From: Ralstonia sp. 25mfcol4.1
GTDB lineage: Bacteria; Pseudomonadota; Gammaproteobacteria; Burkholderiales; Burkholderiaceae
Direction of reading: 5' to 3'
Length of the DNA stretch: 64,000 nucleotides
NCBI RefSeq assembly: GCF_900104095.1
Contig: NZ_FNJO01000001.1
Location: 610,799 to 674,798, forward strand
Numbering within the stretch: the stretch's first letter is position 1; each line of letters opens with the position of its first letter. Positions 36,146-45,853 of the stretch are shown piece after piece. The translations under genes were made by a program, and so were the position numbers. The notes under the pieces are model-generated. The model was not told the DNA's origin. It made no database searches and saw nothing but the letters and a program-made list of their open reading frames with translations.

Positions 36146-39100
36146 ATGACCTATCCCACCTCTTCCCGACGCTTCGTAAGCCGCGTGCAGGCTGCCCTGC
36201 TTGCAGCGTCGAGCATGCTTGCCATCGCCTCGGCTTCGGCCGCCGGCCCCCAGCTCACCCTGGCCCAGCGGCCGCTGTTCGCCGGCGGCAATGTGCCGCC
36301 GATGGTGATGATCGACCTGACCAAGGATCACACACTGCACCAGCGGGCGTACAACGACTACACAGACCTGGACGGCGACGGCAAGCTCGATACCACGTAC
36401 ACAAACAGCATCGAGTACGCCGGCTACTTCGATTCGGCAAAGTGTTACACGTACGACAAGACGACGATCAAGGGTTTCGTACCAAAGGCCCTTGTGGACA
36501 AGGACACGAAGTACTGCGATGGATCGACCTGGAGCGGCAACTTCCTGAACTGGGCCACCATGAGCCGCATCGACGAGGTTCGCAAGATCCTCTACGGTGG
36601 CATGCGCTCGACGGATACCACGACCACCACGGTGCTGGAACGTGCTTTCCTGCCGATGGACGCGCACGCCTGGGCCAAGTTCTACAACGGCGCCGACGTG
36701 GCGAAACTGGTGCCGGTGCCCGTGGAAGTTGCCTCGGCCATCGGCACGTTGACGTCGAACACCAGGATGTCGCTGGCGGCGGCTGCAGCATCGAACATAG
36801 CGCTCAGTGACGTGAGCAAGGTGCAGATCGGCGACCAGCTGCGGTTCGAGCCGACCTCGGGCGCCACGGCTGGCAGTTCGATGACAGGCTGGGTAATGAA
36901 GGTCAACTCCGGTTCGGTCAACATGGCGTTCTATGCCGATGGCGTGTCGAACCCGGGCGGTACCAGCACACAGTTCTCGTCGTGGAAGGTGACCAACCTG
37001 ACGCGCGGGGGCCTGACGTTGTGTAACGTTACGCCGAAGGACGCGAACAACCTCAACTCGCAGACCAACCAGCAGGCACCGCAGATCCGCGTCGTGGCGG
37101 GCAACTACGCCACGTGGGGTGCGTCCGAGAAATGGCAGTGCAACTGGTATGCCGAAGCCAACAACACGCAAGGGTCTTTCCTGCCCAAGATCAATGGCAC
37201 CACGGTGTCGGGTTCGTCGAACGGCAACCGCGCCGCGCTCTCGGGCATCAACTCGTCGGCGGAAAATCCACAGCAATCGGTGCGCGGCCTTGGCACGGGC
37301 CAGGACGTCGGCGTCTACAACGCCCGCGTGCAGGTGTGCGTCAACGGCCTGATTGGATCGGAGAAGTGTGACCCGAATAACAACAAGCCGATCGGGCTTT
37401 TGCAGAAGTACGGCGGCCCCGGTCAAATGCTGTTCGGCCTGATGACCGGCAGCTATGACAAGAATATTTCTGGGGGCGTCCTGCGGCGCAACGTGACCAA
37501 CTTCGCGTCGGAATTCAATCCCGACACCGGCGTATTTACCTACTCGGCCGCTACCAATCCGGTGAAAGGCATCGTCTGGAACATCGACAAGCTGCGCCCA
37601 TACGGCTACAGCTACAGCGACGGCACCTATCTGAGCGCGGACCAGTGCAACTACCAGCAGACTGGTATCCAGCCGAGCGGGGGCACCAATGCCCAGAACA
37701 AGCCGGCATCGGAAGGCAACTGTTCCACATGGGGCAATCCAATCTCGGAGATTTTCGTCGAAACACTACGCTACTTCGGTGGCAAGACGGCAACCAGCGC
37801 ATTCCAGCCGGTCAGCAATGGGAAGGACGCCACACTGGGTCTGACACAGCCAGCCTGGGCCAATCCGATGGATCTGCCGAAGACGAATGCAAGCCGCGCA
37901 CCGTACTGCACGCCGCTGAACGCGCTGGTTTTCAATTCAAGCGTGTCATCGTACGATGACGATCAGCTCAGCGGCATGAGCGCCCTGAACGGCGCGCCCG
38001 ATATCAGCACCTATACGAACAAGGTAGGAGTTGGCGAGAACATAGCCGGCGGCTCCTGGTTTGCGGGCGGTATCAGCGGCAAGACGATCGACAACCTGTG
38101 CTCGGCCAAATCGGTCGGCAATCTCAGCGACGTACTGGGCATCTGCCCGGAAGGCCCGTCGCAAAAAGGTACGTTCCAGATCGCAGGCGCGGCATTGTTT
38201 GCCAAACAGAACCGCCTGCGTTCGGACGCCGACGCCGCCACGCTAGGCGTACCAGTGCAGGACACCACGTCTCTCAAGATGAACACCTACGCGGTGCAGC
38301 TCGCCACGAACACGCCCAAGATCAGCGTCAACGTGAACGGCAAGACCGTGACGATCATGCCGTCATACCAGCTGCATCCGCAGTCGCCCAACGGCGTGAC
38401 GGCCGCAGCCAGCACCGGTACGCTGGTGGACTTCAAGGTCATCTCGCAGACCGCCACCAGCGGCAAGTTCTACGTGAACTGGGAAGATTCGATTGCCGGC
38501 GGCGACTATGACCAGGACGTCTGGGGTATCCTAAGCTACAACGTCAGCGGCGACACCATCACGGTGTCCACACGCGTGGTGTCGGGCTCGTCGGCTAACG
38601 GCCAGGGCTTCGGCTACTCGATCTCCGGCACCTCGCAGGATGGCCCGCACTTCCACTCCGGGATCTACGACTTCCAGTACAGCGATCCCACCAATATCAA
38701 GGTGACCCCCTCCAGCGCGCCGATCAATACGACTGGCGGTTGCAACAAGTGTAATTTTGGCGATCCGGAGACTAGCGTCGTCTACACGGCCAACGGCAAG
38801 GCCGGCTCGCAATTCCAGGACCCATTGCTGTACGCCGCCAAGTGGGGCGGTTTCAACGATCAGAACGGTAGCGGCACCCCCGACCAGACGTCCGAATGGG
38901 ACGTGACCCTGTCGAACGGCAGTAAAGGTTCGGACGGCGTGCCCGACAATTACTTCTACGCGACCAACCCCGTCGCGCTGGCCGCAGCACTGGAAAACGC
39001 CTTCCTGTCGATTCTGAAGACCTCATCGGCGGCAGCGGTGGCGGCAAGTACCACATCGCTGAAAACCGATTCCAGCATTTTCCAGGCCCGCTTCAATGGC

Positions 39101-40954
39101 TCCGACTGGTCGGGTCAGGTGCTGGCCTATCGCCTGGACAAGAACGGCAACATCGCCTCCCAGGAAAAGTGGGATGCGGGCGCCAAGCTCAAGGGCGTCA
39201 ACCAGGACAGCCGTGCAATTCTGACCTACAACACCGCCGACACCAACAGCGCCGGCATTCCGTTCCGTTGGGATAGCTTGCCCACGGCATACCAGACCGC
39301 GCTGAACGGCACCGACAAGCTGGGCACCAAGCGGCTGCTCTGGCTACGCGGCGATCAGAGCAATGAACAGACGATGTTCCGCGCCCGCTCTACCGCGTTG
39401 GGCGATATCGTCAATTCCAGTCCGCAGTACGTGGGAACGCCCGCCGCCGGGTATGGCGATGCCACCTATGTAGCTTTCGTCGCCGCGCAGAGCAAGCGTA
39501 AGCCGATGATCTATGTCGGCGCCAATGACGGCATGCTGCACGCATTCTCGGCCGACATGAGCGACGACCCCGCTAGCGACGGCGGCAAGGAGCTGTTCGC
39601 ATACGTGCCGTCGGCGCTATACGGCAAGCTGGCCGACCTGACGGCTCCCAAGTATGCGCACAGCTACTACGTAGACAGCACTCCGACAATCACCGATGCC
39701 TACGTCAACAGCGCATGGAAAACCGTGCTGGTTGGCGGGCTGGGCGGCGGCGGGAAGGGCATCTATGCGCTTGATGTGACCAACCCGATGGCGATCAACG
39801 AGTCCACCGCGGCGTCCACCGCACTCTGGGAATTTACCAGCGCCGATGACGCAGACCTCGGCTACACCTATGGCCGGCCGAAGATCGTGCGGCTGGGCAA
39901 CGGCAAATGGGCTGCGGTCTTCGGCAACGGCCTGAACAGTACTGCGGCACGCGGCTCGATTTTCGTAATTTTCCTGGACCGCCCGGCCGGCAGCAAGACT
40001 TGGCGCCTCGGCACGGACTACCTCAAGCTGACGGTCAACGACGCCACCGACGCCCAGAAGAAGTCCAACGGCATCATGCAGGTGTACGTGACCGATACCG
40101 ATGGCGACTACGTGGCCGACGCCATCTACGCAGGCGACCTGCTCGGCAACGTCTGGAAGTTCGATGTCAGCGGCAAGACCGCGGCGGCCTACCAGGACAC
40201 CCGGCAACTGCTGTTCAAAGCCACCGACGCCGGCGGCAATGCTCAGCCGATCACAACGTCGTTTGGTGGGGTGCGTAATCGCTGGGGCGGCTACATCATG
40301 ATGTTCGGCACGGGCCGGTACGTGGATGTTGGTGACCCCGCAAACATGGGCACGCAGTCGGTCTACGGCATCTGGGACAAAAACAGCAGTGGGCAGCTCA
40401 CGATCACGCGTTCCCAGCTGGTGCAGCAGTCCATCACGATGGAAGCCCAGTACAAGGGCGGAGACTGGTACAGGGTGCTGAGCAAGAACCCGGTGAACTA
40501 CAGCGGCGGCGCCATGGGGTGGTATCTGAACCTCGTTTCGCCCGGCGCGGACCCGCAAGGCGAGCGCGTGGTCTATGATCCGCAGATTACCGGCACGCGA
40601 TTGCTGTTCTCCACGCTGGTACCCTCCAGCGATTTGTGCGAATACGGCGGCACCGGCTGGGAAATGCTCATCGACGGCCTGACCGGCGGTCAAACGGTCG
40701 CGATGTTCGACGCCAATGGCGACGGCAAGTTCGACGGATCGGATGCCGTGGGCGGCAGCGGTAACACGGCTGGACAGGTTGTGAACGGCAAGAAGTCGAA
40801 CAACGGCATCCTGACCAATTCCACGGTCATTGGCAACAATTCGTACACCAGCGGGAGCGGATCAAACGGCAGCACCGGCGGCGGTATCAGCAGGAACACC
40901 ATCAACACAGGCTACCCGACGGGCCGCGTGTCGTGGCGGCAGATCCAGCGTTGA
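36146..40954 (+). CDS. pilY1: Type IV pilus tip/assembly protein PilY1 (set 1, full size)
   Basis: 1602 residues with a signal peptide (LLAASSMLAIASASA). The C-terminal part, from about residue 960, is the PilY1 beta-propeller (SIFQARFNGSDWSGQVLAYRL, VYVGANDGMLHAFSAD-like, GLGGGGKGIYALDVT). It carries a calcium loop DTDGDYVAD at about 1317-1325, where PilY1/PilC proteins bind Ca2+ to control retraction. Two further EF-hand-like loops are DLDGDGKLD (about 74-82) and DANGDGKFDGSD (about 1522-1533). The N-terminal region has no clear vWA MIDAS (it reads MVMIDLTKD), unlike P. aeruginosa PilY1. The ATG at 36146 is preferred to an upstream TTG. Confidence 0.93.
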   Translation: MTYPTSSRRFVSRVQAALLAASSMLAIASASAAGPQLTLAQRPLFAGGNVPPMVMIDLTKDHTLHQRAYNDYTDLDGDGKLDTTYTNSIEYAGYFDSAKCYTYDKTTIKGFVPKALVDKDTKYCDGSTWSGNFLNWATMSRIDEVRKILYGGMRSTDTTTTTVLERAFLPMDAHAWAKFYNGADVAKLVPVPVEVASAIGTLTSNTRMSLAAAAASNIALSDVSKVQIGDQLRFEPTSGATAGSSMTGWVMKVNSGSVNMAFYADGVSNPGGTSTQFSSWKVTNLTRGGLTLCNVTPKDANNLNSQTNQQAPQIRVVAGNYATWGASEKWQCNWYAEANNTQGSFLPKINGTTVSGSSNGNRAALSGINSSAENPQQSVRGLGTGQDVGVYNARVQVCVNGLIGSEKCDPNNNKPIGLLQKYGGPGQMLFGLMTGSYDKNISGGVLRRNVTNFASEFNPDTGVFTYSAATNPVKGIVWNIDKLRPYGYSYSDGTYLSADQCNYQQTGIQPSGGTNAQNKPASEGNCSTWGNPISEIFVETLRYFGGKTATSAFQPVSNGKDATLGLTQPAWANPMDLPKTNASRAPYCTPLNALVFNSSVSSYDDDQLSGMSALNGAPDISTYTNKVGVGENIAGGSWFAGGISGKTIDNLCSAKSVGNLSDVLGICPEGPSQKGTFQIAGAALFAKQNRLRSDADAATLGVPVQDTTSLKMNTYAVQLATNTPKISVNVNGKTVTIMPSYQLHPQSPNGVTAAASTGTLVDFKVISQTATSGKFYVNWEDSIAGGDYDQDVWGILSYNVSGDTITVSTRVVSGSSANGQGFGYSISGTSQDGPHFHSGIYDFQYSDPTNIKVTPSSAPINTTGGCNKCNFGDPETSVVYTANGKAGSQFQDPLLYAAKWGGFNDQNGSGTPDQTSEWDVTLSNGSKGSDGVPDNYFYATNPVALAAALENAFLSILKTSSAAAVAASTTSLKTDSSIFQARFNGSDWSGQVLAYRLDKNGNIASQEKWDAGAKLKGVNQDSRAILTYNTADTNSAGIPFRWDSLPTAYQTALNGTDKLGTKRLLWLRGDQSNEQTMFRARSTALGDIVNSSPQYVGTPAAGYGDATYVAFVAAQSKRKPMIYVGANDGMLHAFSADMSDDPASDGGKELFAYVPSALYGKLADLTAPKYAHSYYVDSTPTITDAYVNSAWKTVLVGGLGGGGKGIYALDVTNPMAINESTAASTALWEFTSADDADLGYTYGRPKIVRLGNGKWAAVFGNGLNSTAARGSIFVIFLDRPAGSKTWRLGTDYLKLTVNDATDAQKKSNGIMQVYVTDTDGDYVADAIYAGDLLGNVWKFDVSGKTAAAYQDTRQLLFKATDAGGNAQPITTSFGGVRNRWGGYIMMFGTGRYVDVGDPANMGTQSVYGIWDKNSSGQLTITRSQLVQQSITMEAQYKGGDWYRVLSKNPVNYSGGAMGWYLNLVSPGADPQGERVVYDPQITGTRLLFSTLVPSSDLCEYGGTGWEMLIDGLTGGQTVAMFDANGDGKFDGSDAVGGSGNTAGQVVNGKKSNNGILTNSTVIGNNSYTSGSGSNGSTGGGISRNTINTGYPTGRVSWRQIQR

Positions 40955-40989
40955 TGCCGAGACAGGATGAGGATGACAGGAGAACTGCC

Positions 40990-41457
40990 ATGATGAAGAT
41001 TGGCAACACCAGCGATGGGCGCCATCCCGGCGCCCGGGGCTTCACGCTGATAGAACTGATGATCACGGTTATGATCGTCGGCATTCTCGCGGCGGTCGCC
41101 ATCCCGCAATACCAGCAGTTCGTGACCAAGTCGCGACGCGCCGAGGCCAAGGCGGGCTTGGCACGCGTGCAGGGTGCGCTGGAACGGTACTTTACGGTCA
41201 ACAACACCTACACCCTCGACCCAGCGGCGCTCAAACTGCCGAAGTGCGATGACGCCAAGACGCCGTCTGGCGACACCTGCGATTCCAGCAACTACATCAT
41301 CACAATCGCACCATCCGGTGGCTCCATCGCCACGGGTTTTCAACTGACTGCCACACCGGTGGCCAATCGCCCAGACCCCGGGTGCGGCAATTTCACGGTC
41401 GACAACCTCAACGTCAAGGCGTCGACAGGCACTGGCGCGGCCGGCACCTGCTGGTAG
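40990..41457 (+). CDS. pilE: Type IV pilin-like protein PilE (set 1)
   Basis: 155 residues. A 17-residue leader ends in G^FTLIELMITVMIVGILAAVAIPQYQQF, the classical pilin N terminus, followed by a short C-terminal domain with paired cysteines (LPKCDDAKTPSGDTC and CGNFTVD...GTCW). In related loci the gene after pilY1 encodes a minor pilin of this PilE type rather than the major subunit. AGGAG lies 7 bases before the ATG at 40990. It ends set 1; a 144-bp gap follows. Confidence 0.9.
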   Translation: MMKIGNTSDGRHPGARGFTLIELMITVMIVGILAAVAIPQYQQFVTKSRRAEAKAGLARVQGALERYFTVNNTYTLDPAALKLPKCDDAKTPSGDTCDSSNYIITIAPSGGSIATGFQLTATPVANRPDPGCGNFTVDNLNVKASTGTGAAGTCW

Positions 41458-41601
41458 CGAATGCAGCAAGGTGCTGAGCGGCATCGGAGTCTTCGGAAAG
41501 CCCCTCGGACACACATTGACGCAACCCCGTCACATCCGGACACGTTTTAACCCCCTCCCAGCCGCTATCGTGGCCATCCGTTCCCGAAGAACCGATGCGC
41601 C

Positions 41602-42027
41602 ATGCCTTCCTCGGCTTTCTGTTTTCCGTCCCGACTGATCCACCGTCCCCCTGCGGCCCCTGGCGTTTCGCGCCAACGGGCCCGGGGCGACGTTCTTATT
41701 GAATCCCTGGTCTGCCTGGCCATCGTTGGCCTGGGCGCGATACCGTTGGCCACGCTTGGGAGCTCGTGGCTGCGCTGGGGTGGCCAGCATGAGCGGCTCG
41801 GCGCCACGCTGCGGCTGGCGGCGGAACAGGCCGAAGCGCGAGACGAAGGTTGGCGGCTGGTAGCCGGCGATGCGGCCCGTGCAGGGCTGTGCGACGACGC
41901 CTCCGCCCAGGCGGGTTGCATGCACGGCAACCGCATCGCGATAGCCAGCCTGCCACCCGATCCATTGCCCCGCCCGGCCGGACCGGCGATGCCGGTGACG
42001 CACATCGCCCTCTGGGTGCGGCCATGA
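41602..42027 (+). CDS. PilV-like minor pilin (set 2)
   Basis: 141 residues, shorter than PilV of set 1. The prepilin motif is RARG^DVLIESLVCLAIVGLGAIPLATL; Glu5 is present but residue 1 is Asp instead of Phe or Met. A cysteine pair (AGLCDDASAQAGC) remains. It starts the compact second set and its stop overlaps the next start by ATGA (42024-42027). Confidence 0.8.
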   Translation: MPSSAFCFPSRLIHRPPAAPGVSRQRARGDVLIESLVCLAIVGLGAIPLATLGSSWLRWGGQHERLGATLRLAAEQAEARDEGWRLVAGDAARAGLCDDASAQAGCMHGNRIAIASLPPDPLPRPAGPAMPVTHIALWVRP

Positions 42028-42998
42028 GGCGCCGCCGCCTGAAGCGAGAGCGGGGTCGTGGCTTCACGCTCGCCAGCACGATGGTGGGCCTTGCCCTCGG
42101 CCTGCTCGCTACCTTTGCCGCGCTCGCCACCTTCCAGGTCATGCGCGCCGCGTACGCCACCGTGGTTGACGGCGTTTCGATCGAGGAACGGGGGCAGCGC
42201 GCGTTGTTCATCCTGTCCCACACGATTCGGCAGGCAGGCTGGATTCCGGCGCAGGTCGCGCTCGCGCCGGCGCATCCGGCGCCGGCGCCGCCCATCGAAG
42301 GACGCGACGACTGCGCCCAGCCATCGCTCCACATGCAGTGGCAGACACCATCGCGGACGCAGGCCCCGATGCAGTGCGCACGGGCCGGTGTGAACGGCAG
42401 CGATGCGCTGCTTGTGCGCGTATCCGGCAGCGGCCTTGCCGTCGACCCCACCTTGCCTGACGGCACCATGAGTGACTGCGGTGGCTACGCACTGCCGGCC
42501 CGCGCCATCGTCCAGACAAGAGGGCTGGCCCTGCCTCACCACGCATCGACCAACCTGTTCTACGTGGGCGTGGGCGGTGACGGCGTGCCACAACTGCTGT
42601 GTCGCTATCCGACGCGCCAGGGCAGCCGCCTGCTGGCAGGCAGCTACACGGCCGGCACGCTGGTGCGTGGGGTGGAGACGTTGCAACTGCGCTACGGCAT
42701 GGACTTCGACGGCGACGGACGCATCGATCGATTCGTGCCGGCGCGTGAATTGCCGGCACAAGGCTCCGCCGGCTGGCATCGCGTTCACGCAGTGCAGATC
42801 GCCCTGGTCGTGCGTGGCGAGCGCCCGGTGCTCGCGTCCGGCACGGCGCAACGTCTCAGGCTGTTTCCGCCCGACGACGCCAGCCATGCCGACGAACAGG
42901 TCTTCGTGCCGAACAGACATCCGCGCCTGAGGCGTCGGGTGTTCGCCACCACGGTTCGGCTCCGCAACCCGTCACCGTGCCAGGGGCTCATATGCTGA
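42024..42998 (+). CDS. PilW-like minor pilin lacking Glu5 (set 2)
   Basis: 324 residues. The N terminus reads GRG^FTLASTMVGLALGLLATFAALATFQV, so the position of the conserved Glu5 is Ser. The rest is PilW-like: SIEERGQRALFILSHTIRQAGWIP, LFYVGVGGDGVPQLLCRY and the acidic loop YGMDFDGDGRIDRFVPA. Glu5 is normally needed for pilin N-methylation and packing. The ATG at 42024 is coupled to the PilV-like gene. An open frame runs upstream to 41850 but overlaps that gene. Confidence 0.8.
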   Translation: MRRRRLKRERGRGFTLASTMVGLALGLLATFAALATFQVMRAAYATVVDGVSIEERGQRALFILSHTIRQAGWIPAQVALAPAHPAPAPPIEGRDDCAQPSLHMQWQTPSRTQAPMQCARAGVNGSDALLVRVSGSGLAVDPTLPDGTMSDCGGYALPARAIVQTRGLALPHHASTNLFYVGVGGDGVPQLLCRYPTRQGSRLLAGSYTAGTLVRGVETLQLRYGMDFDGDGRIDRFVPARELPAQGSAGWHRVHAVQIALVVRGERPVLASGTAQRLRLFPPDDASHADEQVFVPNRHPRLRRRVFATTVRLRNPSPCQGLIC

Positions 42999-43561
42999 GC
43001 CGCCGCAGGCAATCGGGTGCCGCGCTACTCGCGTTCGTCGCCACACTGATGCTGCTGATGGGTGGCATCTGCGCCACCGCCACGCACTTTCTTCTGGCCG
43101 GCCGACAACTGGCAAGCCAGCCGCTCGACCGCGAGATTGCCTTCCGCGCCGCCGAGGCGGCATTGCACGATGCCGAAGCCGACCTGATCGCCGCTATCGC
43201 ATCGGGCAGCGCACGGCTCGCTAGTTGGCCCGCACCGGGCACCTGCGCGGACGGCGCCCAGCGTGGCATCTGCATGGCCGATGGGGATCATCGCGTGTGG
43301 CAGGCATGGCTGGACGGCGACGTGGGCGATGCGGGCGATGCGGCCGCCAACATCGGCGTGGCGCTGGGCACCTTCACGGGCGCACAACTGCCGGTACTGC
43401 CGGCAGCCGTGATCGGCGCCACGACATTGCCCCGCTATCTGATTGAGATCCGCGACGACCCGCCGACACCCGGCATGTGGCCACGCATGCGCATCGTTGC
43501 GCTGGGCATGGGCCGCGATCCGGACGTCCGCGTGCTGCTGCAGACGGAGTTTCAGCCATGA
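42992..43561 (+). CDS. PilX-like minor pilin (set 2)
   Basis: 189 residues. The N terminus QSG^AALLAFVATLMLLMGGICATATHFLL and the following EIAFRAAEAALHDAEADL match the PilX_N pattern, without Glu5 as usual for PilX. It overlaps the PilW-like stop by 7 bp and the next gene by ATGA. Confidence 0.78.
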   Translation: MLSRRRQSGAALLAFVATLMLLMGGICATATHFLLAGRQLASQPLDREIAFRAAEAALHDAEADLIAAIASGSARLASWPAPGTCADGAQRGICMADGDHRVWQAWLDGDVGDAGDAAANIGVALGTFTGAQLPVLPAAVIGATTLPRYLIEIRDDPPTPGMWPRMRIVALGMGRDPDVRVLLQTEFQP

Positions 43562-45387
43562 GCATCGACTATCGTGTCGTTCGATGGCTGCTCACCCTGG
43601 TCCTGGCCGCATGGTCGATCTCCGCCAGCTTCGCAACGCCAGGCCAGCTTCCGCTGGGATATCGCGTCTCCAGTGGCAACTATCCCTGGACAGGCCGGCT
43701 GCACGCCCTTGCGTTCCGGACGGCGGCACTGTCGTCCTCCCCCGTACAGATGCCCTGGGAAGCCGGCGATCAGCTAGATCGCCAGGAACCGCACGTGCGG
43801 CGACTTTACCTGGGCGGCAGCCAGCTCGCTCCGCTGCGCTGGTCGGCCATCGATGACGATGCCCGGTCCGTACTCGATGGGGTCACGCCCGAGGGCGCCG
43901 GGCAAGCGCGGCTGGCATGGCTGCAAGGCGACATGCGGAACGCTGCACTGAGGCGGCGCGATACCCGCCTGGGCAATGCTGCGGGCGCGCGCGTGCATGT
44001 CGTGGCGCCCCCCGCCTGGCTGCCAATGCAGCCGGGGCACACGGATTTCCGTCAACGCCATGCCAGGCGGCCGACCGTGGTCTGGCTGGGCACCCGTGAC
44101 GGCCTGCTGCATGGCTTCGACGCCGTAACGGGCCAGGAACTTGCCGGCTACCTGCCGCGCGCTGCCCTCGCAGGCGCTGCACTGCTGGCCCAGCCTGCCG
44201 GGACTGTGCCATCTGCCCCATGTCCGCGCCCCACCAGCATCGACGCCGACCCATCGGGCACATGGCGCACGCTGCTGCTGTGCGGGATTCCGGCACGCCA
44301 GACGTCGTCGTTCGTCCAGCCTGGCGCGGTATTCGTGATCGATGTCTCGACCCCCGACGCGCAAACCCCGATCCGCCTGCTGTGGGAAGTACAAGCGAAT
44401 GACATGCTACGGCTGTCGGGCAGCGGCCCCATCGGCGCGGCCATGTGGATGGCGCGCGGCGAGCGGCGCTGGGCGGCGGCGGCAATCGTTTCGCCCGACG
44501 CCGACACGCATGCGCGCGCGGCGCTGGCCCTGCTGCCGCTCGACCGGCCCCGGCAGAGCTGGTCGGCATCCGCAAACGTCCCACGCATCAGCTTGCCCGA
44601 TGCGGGCTGCGCGGCCACAACCGCGTCGATCCCCTTGCTGGCCGTGGCCATCCGCAGCACGGCCAGCGGCATGGCGCACGCGGCGTATGCCACCGATGCT
44701 GCGGGCAGGCTCTGGCGCTTCGACCTTGGCCATTTGTCCACAGGTGCCCCGGCGCCGTCAGCCACCTGCATGCATCGGCAGCGAGGCATCGCCGGTGACA
44801 ACACCGACGCCCCCGTGGTCGTGCAGACTGGCACAACGCCGCTCATCGTCTACGGCACCGGCAACGAGGTGTCCGCGATACCAGATCGCCCCGGCACCAC
44901 GCATGCACCGGCCAGCATCGCGGCAATGGCGAAGGGCGAGGGCGTGGTCCTCAGGTCGGCACAACCCGACGCCGCTTCGGCAAACGGCTGGACGCTGACC
45001 CTGCCCCGCCCGGGCGAACGCGTGGACGCGCTGTATAGCGCGAGTCCGGTCCACCTCGGATTTACCACCGTGGACGCGGATGGAACGCGGCGCAGCTATC
45101 TGGTCGATGCTGCCAGCGGCGAGTCGGTGACCACCCCGGACGGCGACGGCACGCCGGTCCACGCGGTGACCGGCCTGCCATGGGCCGGCGGCATGCCGGC
45201 ACCCATCGGGATCATGTCGGCACTCGCCACCGGCCAGCCGACCGCTCCTGTTACCGCCACGCGCGACACATTCGGACTCGATCTCTGGCAGGTGAACGGC
45301 GACACGGCCGCGCTGTTGCAGCAGGCACGCTGGCACCGGCGGCGGGGACGACTTGGCTGGCGGGAACTGGTGAGGTCGCCGCAATGA
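43558..45387 (+). CDS. Reduced PilY1-like protein (set 2)
   Basis: 609 residues against 1602 in set 1. A signal peptide (LLTLVLAAWSISASFA) is followed directly by a propeller-like domain: VWLGTRDGLLHGFDAVTGQELAGYLPRA corresponds to the PilY1 VGANDGMLHAF segment, and WRTLLLCGIP and VFVIDVSTPD to the GGLGGGGKGIYALDVT blade. The large N-terminal region and the calcium loop (DxDGDxxxD) are absent. It could be a minimal tip adaptor or a decaying duplicate. It is coupled by ATGA overlaps on both sides. Confidence 0.78.
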   Translation: MSIDYRVVRWLLTLVLAAWSISASFATPGQLPLGYRVSSGNYPWTGRLHALAFRTAALSSSPVQMPWEAGDQLDRQEPHVRRLYLGGSQLAPLRWSAIDDDARSVLDGVTPEGAGQARLAWLQGDMRNAALRRRDTRLGNAAGARVHVVAPPAWLPMQPGHTDFRQRHARRPTVVWLGTRDGLLHGFDAVTGQELAGYLPRAALAGAALLAQPAGTVPSAPCPRPTSIDADPSGTWRTLLLCGIPARQTSSFVQPGAVFVIDVSTPDAQTPIRLLWEVQANDMLRLSGSGPIGAAMWMARGERRWAAAAIVSPDADTHARAALALLPLDRPRQSWSASANVPRISLPDAGCAATTASIPLLAVAIRSTASGMAHAAYATDAAGRLWRFDLGHLSTGAPAPSATCMHRQRGIAGDNTDAPVVVQTGTTPLIVYGTGNEVSAIPDRPGTTHAPASIAAMAKGEGVVLRSAQPDAASANGWTLTLPRPGERVDALYSASPVHLGFTTVDADGTRRSYLVDAASGESVTTPDGDGTPVHAVTGLPWAGGMPAPIGIMSALATGQPTAPVTATRDTFGLDLWQVNGDTAALLQQARWHRRRGRLGWRELVRSPQ

Positions 45388-45848
45388 TGTCCCATCGACC
45401 AAATTGCGCGCCCCGGCCCGCCGGCTTCAGCCTGGCCGAACTGCTGGTCGTGGTGGCCATCGTCACCATACTGACGATGCTGGCCGTGCCTGCCTGGCAG
45501 CGACAGGCCGAGCGCGGCTGGCGCATGCAGGCGCGTGCGGAACTGGTGGCGGCCATGCTCGCGCTGGAGCGCCATGCATTGGTGCACCTGACATTCGCCA
45601 GTGCAACCGATGGCACGACGCCGGCCGGCGACTGGCCGAAAGCCGTCCCGCCGCCACCTGCCCGTACCCGTCACTGGCTTACCGCCACCAGCTGCGACGG
45701 CCTCCCGCTGTCGCGCTGCGTGGAAGTGCGCGCCGCCCCGGTACGGCCCGACCCGCTTTGCGGCACCCTGGTGCTTCGCAGCAACGGAGAGTGGCTCTTG
45801 CTGCCCACGCCGGACGGTGTCGCAACGCGGTTGCCCCCGGAGTGCTGA
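45384..45848 (+). CDS. PilE-like pilin (set 2)
   Basis: 154 residues. A short leader ends in PAG^FSLAELLVVVAIVTILTMLAVPAWQRQ with Glu5 present. The C-terminal domain has cysteines (SCDGLPLSRC, PLCGTL, PPEC). The ATG at 45384 overlaps the stop of the PilY1-like gene; a second ATG follows at 45387. Confidence 0.78.
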   Translation: MMSHRPNCAPRPAGFSLAELLVVVAIVTILTMLAVPAWQRQAERGWRMQARAELVAAMLALERHALVHLTFASATDGTTPAGDWPKAVPPPPARTRHWLTATSCDGLPLSRCVEVRAAPVRPDPLCGTLVLRSNGEWLLLPTPDGVATRLPPEC

Positions 45849-45853
45849 ACATC

